This document shows, in pieces, positions 59,517 through 64,000 of a stretch of DNA of 64,000 nucleotides (its first letter is position 1; each line of letters opens with the position of its first letter). The stretch is from Bimastos eiseni (Eukaryota > Annelida > Clitellata > Crassiclitellata > Lumbricidae): positions 29,356,868 through 29,420,867 of the forward strand of contig OY365807.1 of the NCBI GenBank assembly GCA_959347315.1, read 5' to 3'. The position numbers and the translations under genes were made by a program. Below the pieces are notes generated by a model. That model had not been told where the DNA came from and searched no databases. It was given only the letters and a program-made list of their open reading frames with translations.

Positions 59517-59664
59517 ATCTCACATTAGTGGCCCGAATGCTAAGCATTGTGCTGCGCTTCGAGCTACATGTGTAGGCCCTATAAATGTATGGGTTTAATG
59601 GGTTACATCGCTATGATCTTACGCACTAATATGATTACACAAACCATGATTTTATGGTATTTTA

Positions 59665-59750
59665 TTTGGCGTAGCTGGGGTTGGGACGCCTCTGAGTAGT
59701 CAACTTGAAGAGGCGCTACACTTATACATAAATTCCCGGAAACTGGAAAG
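59665..59750 (+). repeat. retroposon 3' tail, related to 10230-10345
   Basis: GAGTAGTCAACTTGAAGAGG then CGCTACACTTATACATAAAT and CCCGGAA, in the same order as GAGTAGTAACCTGAAGGGG..CCGGAATG at 10290-10340. No coding part remains. Confidence 0.5.
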
Positions 59751-59887
59751 TCTACGTAAACGAACTTCATCAACCTCTCCATCATGTCTTGTCTCAAGTT
59801 CTCAACACACCAACGCATCCTGAAATAGAAAAGCGATAAATGTTGACCTTTGATTCTTCGTATTCAATGCATTGACGGACTTCCAGT

Positions 59888-59957
59888 TTAACCCTTCATC
59901 GACGATTGGCATTGGTTTCCCGTACATTTTAGTACACACTCGTCGTTAAAGGGTTAA
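59888..59957 (+). mobile_element. 62-bp TTAA-flanked MITE, copy 2
   Basis: TTAA (59888-59891), CCCTTCATCGACGA at the left, TCGTCGTTAAAGGG at the right, TTAA (59954-59957). The TIR is about 15 bp with two mismatches. TTAA flanks fit piggyBac or Kolobok MITEs. Confidence 0.6.
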
Positions 59958-61763
59958 TCAGCGTGACAGGTCAGCATGATTTAATACAAACACCATTGTA
60001 TTACACAGTCTACAGAGCGAAATTTAAAAGCAACACTCACGGTTCAATAGTTCTTTTTCTCACTTATCTGCATTTCTTATTTGCTATGCTGAACAGAAGT
60101 TCACCGGAAGCGACACCGATCGCTGTCTTTCTTGATAATGGCGGAGAAGAATCATCGTTATGGATAAGGTTAGTCAGGAAAGTTCTTCAAAGCCTTTGCT
60201 CATTTCCGCTGTTAAACTTAATTACAGAGGTGGCGATACATTGGGATCAAGCTGGCGGTAGGTCTACATTCGGTTGCCGCCAATTTTGTCGTTCCGAAGG
60301 AATGTTTGCTGCTGTTGGGTTTTAAGACGCTTTATTGCAAAGTTCTCGTGTATTTTGATGACGTGTTGCGTCTTAATCCTTTTCCGTGACGCCTACTGAG
60401 TCAATCGTTGGAAACTTGAACCATTTGGTTCTTCTACATGACAGCTACAATCAACACCGTGTCTTTAATCCGCCATGTTTTTGTAACAACTAACAGTGGA
60501 CTGTCCGGAATTTACACGTGCTTCTCTTGCGAGACTTCAAAAATTGGACAATCAAGACTCCAGCAGCACATAATCTTTTGCCAAGTATATCTTCTCAAAT
60601 CGGGTACTAACTTTCGAATTTATCATCTTTGCGTCAGAAAACGGATATCAATAAACTCAATATTTTTCTAACTGCACGAATCGAGCATCAGAAGTGTGCA
60701 TAGTTGTTGCAAGTGTTGGACTTATCCTGAGCAAACGACACTAACTTATTTACTAAGCCTATTTATTTCGCAAACATGAGCGTTCAGTTGCATTAATAAA
60801 CGTCTGCTTACTTGCTTACATCAGCCGCTCTTGCAATACTTGTAGCATTCGTTACAACTCGGAGGGAGTGCGTACGCAATGGAGACTGGCAATAATTCAT
60901 GCAGCAAGCGCGGAGGGAGTGAGCCGCGTTGTCGGGGTTCGAACAATGCATTGGCGTCAGTTCGTCGACGGCCAAAATGACAGCCGGACTTCAACGCAGG
61001 AGGAGTCCATCCGTCACTCCCCCGTGACACCTCAGACTAGCACCGTGCGCACAGAAGACCCGTCTGTTTTTTGTCGCCAACAGCAGCAAAAGCAGCAGCA
61101 GCAGTTGATAGACCTAGACCTACCTGTGTCCCTTACTCCTCGTTGCATGTATTCCACACAACGTCTTGATATCTCTTGAGACAGGTGCCAGTAAACTCTG
61201 TGAGCCACAGCGAAACATTTAATCAATCATCAAAACCAGACATTTGTCAGACTATGGTCCTACGCCGTTTCCCTGCTTCATCCCGCATTTATTATCCCTT
61301 GGAAAGCGTTCCCACTTCACCAACATATGTAGACAACGGACGCTGGTTATGAGACACCGTTCAAAGCATCGCAAGACTGCGCCACCTAACGTTCGTTTTA
61401 CGAGTTGCACGACACGACAACTAATTGTCCCTTTAACCAGACATAAAGTGTGTCAGCGGAGAAATGCCAGCAAACCAACTGCGGGCGGACTGTCTGTCTG
61501 TGTCTGTCTGTCTTCTGACACTCAGTCCTCAGTTCTCAGTCCATAATTATATGAGCTTCATAATGGGATGTTCAAATGCATACGTAATAATACATTCGTG
61601 GATTTATATTCAGACGCAATAAACCTATATTTGGTGGATTACATCAAAAGTTAATAAGCTAGTAAGTTTAGTGCAACGCGTGAAATAATAATAGGATATT
61701 AGAGCATGGACCATGTTGGCATTATACGACAACGTTGGGAGTTTTATTCCAGGTGCTTCGTAG

Positions 61764-61907
61764 CAGGGGCGGCGATCTAGGGAGGTCGAGGGGGACATGT
61801 CCTACTATTATTTTACAGAGAGGGCACACGTTATACAGTTGTGTCCCCACATTTCTTACCCCTCTCAATGGATGTCCCCCACCTGTCAACTGAGATCGCC
61901 GCCTCGG
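61764..61907 (-). mobile_element. hAT-type MITE family A, copy 3
   Basis: 144 bp, inverted relative to copies at 12207 and 40943. The ends CAGGGGCGGCGATCT and GATCGCCGCCTCGG form the TIR. The flanks CTTCGTAG (61756-61763) and CTTCGTAG (61908-61915) are a perfect 8-bp duplication, the hAT signature. It has no coding capacity. Confidence 0.9.
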
Positions 61908-62489
61908 CTTCGTAGGTATTTTTTTCAAATCATATAGCACAAATCATATAGTTAGTGGTTGTGAAGTAGTTCATTTGTTTGTGTTGCACCTTCTACATTG
62001 AAATTCTATCAAATACGCTGTGTATCACACCATCATTCAAGACCTAAGTGCCGCATCTTCAGATGTGGCTGAAGATAGAAAAAAAATTTCTTACCTAATG
62101 CCACATTAAGTGAGCGCGCCTCCATCATCGTCAATTGTTTCTAACGCCAGTTATTTGGCGGCGATAGGTACGAATATATGACCCCATTGTTCTATGTCAT
62201 CTCAATCGAGTTAATAATCCTTTGTAAATAGAATGCTGTACTGTTAAATGTATTGTTATTTTAAAGATGACCTCCTACTCCCTGCATACACGCCTGACCG
62301 TCTTATTCCACAGGCAGACAATTCGAGCGTTATTTAATTCGAATGTCGTACTTTTAATGCATTGTTCACCAGAGTGCGGATATGCAATTGGTTAAATAAA
62401 GAATATACTCACTTACTTAATTATTAATTATCAAGTCCATTGCTCCAAATTAGGGTCCGTCCAAGGGATTGTAATTTTAATTGTAACTG

Positions 62490-62665
62490 AACATTTTAAA
62501 GCGCCGCCCAAAATTATCGGCGCTCCCGATGACCCATGCAGGTTGGTGGCTACTGGCTACTCGGTAAATAGGAAGGTCTTCAAGCGCCTTCAAAGCTGGG
62601 CATGGGAAATAACAAGCAGATCCACCGGAAGGTGGAACTGTTCCAACTGGAGGGGCACACATGAA
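62490..62665 (-). mobile_element. LINE 3' end fragment, antisense
   Basis: Minus strand: a HAQL, stop, RRLKTFLFTE-like stretch (GCGCTTGAAGACCTTCC) followed by GAGCGCCGATAATTTTGGGC and GGCGCTTTAAAATG. It resembles 52975-53100 in layout. Degenerate. Confidence 0.45.
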
Positions 62666-62997
62666 CAAAGCTCCTCTTATGGTGTGTCTTCATTTATATT
62701 ATTATCGTGTTTTGATTCACATTAAGTTAGCATACATTACTAGAATTTAGATCATTAGCTTTTGTCTTTCACCTCATCTTACTCTATTTTATCCTTTCCT
62801 ACCTTACCATACCTTTCTGTACCTTACACCTGACTTGACCACACCTTAACTAGTCATGTGTTACCTTAACCTCACGGACCGCATCACATATCACCATATC
62901 TTATCACGCTGTAATTGAAATTTATTAGTGAGTTAATTAATCTGTTAGTTAATTGTCATGTTAATTAGCCTGCTGATTTGCATATTTATTTGCCTAC

Positions 62998-63681
62998 CTG
63001 ATATCGATCCTCCGTTTCTCGGTCCAGCCTTTCCTTGAGAAGCAGTCGAAGGTCGGTTCCTCCGTCTGCTCTGACGTTGACGACCAGTTCGAACTTGGAT
63101 GACGTGGAGAAAATGTCGTACTTCTGGATGGCGTTGGCTCCACTGTCTCCGTCGACTGCCGCTGGAATGGCGAGGCTCGTATCCATCTCGGCCGACTCAG
63201 AGATCTGGTGATGGATACGCTTCTCCGGATACGTCGGAGCGTTGTCGTTTTCGTCGGTGATCTCTATCTTGACCTTGATGATGTGGAAGAAGGGCTGCGG
63301 TTGGACGACGACGTCAAACTGTGCGACGCAGTCGACCGACCCAGGGCACGCCCTCTCGCGGTCGATGCGCTGCGTCGTCTGGATGACCCCCGTCAGTTCG
63401 TCGATGACGAAGAAGCGCCGATCGAGACTCGGTTGAGTGAGGAGACTGAAGCGCAGAGACGCTAGGTCGTGCTTCTGGTACTTCTGGTCGAGTCCTTCGT
63501 CAGTTATGAGATTGCCGACAAACGTGTTCGGCGGCTGTTCCTCGGGCACTCCGTACTCGAGGAAGTGTTCGGTGCTGCCGAAAACGAGGGCTGAACCGAG
63601 GCAGAGGATCCAATGGCAGACGACGAAGACGACGTAGAGGGACCGAGGACACTCCATAAGAATCGCTGATGAGAATCTCAT
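62998..63681 (-). CDS. delta-1-like protocadherin, exon 1 (signal peptide, EC1, start of EC2)
   Basis: Start ATG at 63681-63679; 228 codons to a phase-0 donor, CAG|GTAGGC. Residues 14-34 (SLYVVFVVCHWILCLGSALVF) form the hydrophobic core of a signal peptide. EC1 follows (YGVPEEQPPNTFVGNL; VIQTTQRIDRERACPG; linker DENDNAP at 143-149). The cysteine pair in the RERACPGSVDC loop followed by a FHIIKVKIEI strand resembles EC1 of vertebrate delta-1 protocadherins. EC2 begins at about residue 150 (HHQISESAEMD; AVDGDSGANAIQKYDI) and is cut at RLDRETEDRYQ, which joins perfectly to VIVVAVDGGDPP of exon 2. Role: homophilic calcium-dependent adhesion at the cell surface. A second in-frame ATG (residue 9) could also serve. 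Confidence 0.95.
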
Positions 63682-64000
63682 CGCTGCTTCAAGCGCTAAT
63701 CCAATCGAATGGCTATGTCGTCTCGTTTCGCTGTTGCACGAACACGCAATGATATCGAATTAGACTTGCGCTCTCTGGTGACGAAAGGAGAAACGTTGGC
63801 TGTCTGCATATAATCCAGTCCGTATGGACTTCTTCGGTGCAGTTTTGCATTGCTAACAGACTGAAGAGCGTTGTAGGACGTCCGAAGGATGGTCGTCAGT
63901 GAATCGGTCAGCTCCTGGTCAGTTGCTTCTGGCGATTTTCTCTGACCGCAACAGAAGACGATGCTCCTATTGGAGAGTAAAGCAGAATACGTCTTTATAA
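63682..64000 (-). promoter_or_regulatory. 5' flank / 5' UTR of the protocadherin
   Basis: Region upstream of the start codon. I see no clear TATA box close to the ATG; a TTATAAAGACGTATT-type string on the minus strand lies at the very edge (63986-64000). The transcription start cannot be set from sequence alone. Confidence 0.3.

Larger units (their letters stand above)
56274..62997 (-). other. protocadherin intron 1
   Basis: 6724 bp, donor CAG|GTAGGC, acceptor TATGTGGCAG|. It splits EC2. It contains microsatellites, a 62-bp TTAA-flanked MITE, a family-A MITE and LINE tails. Stretches 56.5-57.6, 57.9-59.2 and 60.0-61.7 kb show nothing recognisable; the plus-strand frame 59963-60325 has no known domain. 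Confidence 0.8.

Noticed and set aside
59037..59598. Long open frames over the CTCTGT microsatellite
   Set aside because: Low-complexity translation, open on both strands.
59963..60325. 120-codon plus-strand open frame
   Set aside because: No recognisable domain, lies inside the minus-strand intron 1 and has no supporting splice or promoter context.

Overview
The window is from a eukaryotic, probably marine invertebrate (non-vertebrate bilaterian) genome. It has large introns with GT-AG (and one likely GC-AG) splice signals, decayed LINE fragments, tRNA-derived SINEs, many short hAT-type MITEs, long microsatellite and minisatellite arrays, and a strongly over-used palindromic 8-mer (TAGGCCTA). 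I cannot name the species. Two runs of exactly 200 N (9795-9994 and 54561-54760) look like assembly-gap placeholders.

Right half (28.9-63.7 kb, minus strand): one gene, a protocadherin of the delta-1-like, seven-cadherin-repeat type. I assign five exons whose splice phases agree: 63681-62998 (signal peptide, EC1, start of EC2), 56273-54528 (rest of EC2 to the start of EC7, interrupted by the second gap that hides EC7, the membrane helix and the juxtamembrane part), 45810-45523, 35738-35465 and 29723-28921 (three cytoplasmic-tail exons, the last with the stop codon), followed by an AATAAA at about 28780. The first two exons are certain from homology. The three tail exons are inferred from open frame, splice sites and matching phases (0/0, 0/1, 1/stop).

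Left half (0-28.8 kb): no convincing host gene. It holds a 3.4-kb mobile element (451-3828), several LINE fragments on both strands, a tRNA-SINE, a MITE, simple repeats and long unique AT-rich stretches.

Most notable element: two near-identical 3.4-kb copies (451-3828 and 36266-39676, the second inside protocadherin intron 3, antisense to the gene). Both begin TGTGGCG and end CGCCACA, and each is flanked by its own 4-bp target duplication (ATAT and GTGC), so they are independent insertions. They encode no recognisable transposase or polymerase. Inside each copy a motif of about 35 bp occurs six times that strongly resembles the most conserved part of eukaryotic 28S rRNA domain IV (the R2-retrotransposon target region), alternating with short GC-rich stem-loops. 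Either a very long solo LTR or a non-autonomous TG..CA DNA transposon fits.

Second notable locus: a 1.2-kb array (47.64-48.85 kb) in protocadherin intron 2 with about 28 exact copies of AACCGGTT, the known Grainyhead-family consensus, next to a 24-bp tandem array, the pair being bracketed by a 100-bp direct repeat. Four distinct hAT-like MITE families with TIRs and perfect or near-perfect 8-bp duplications occur, mostly in the gene's introns.
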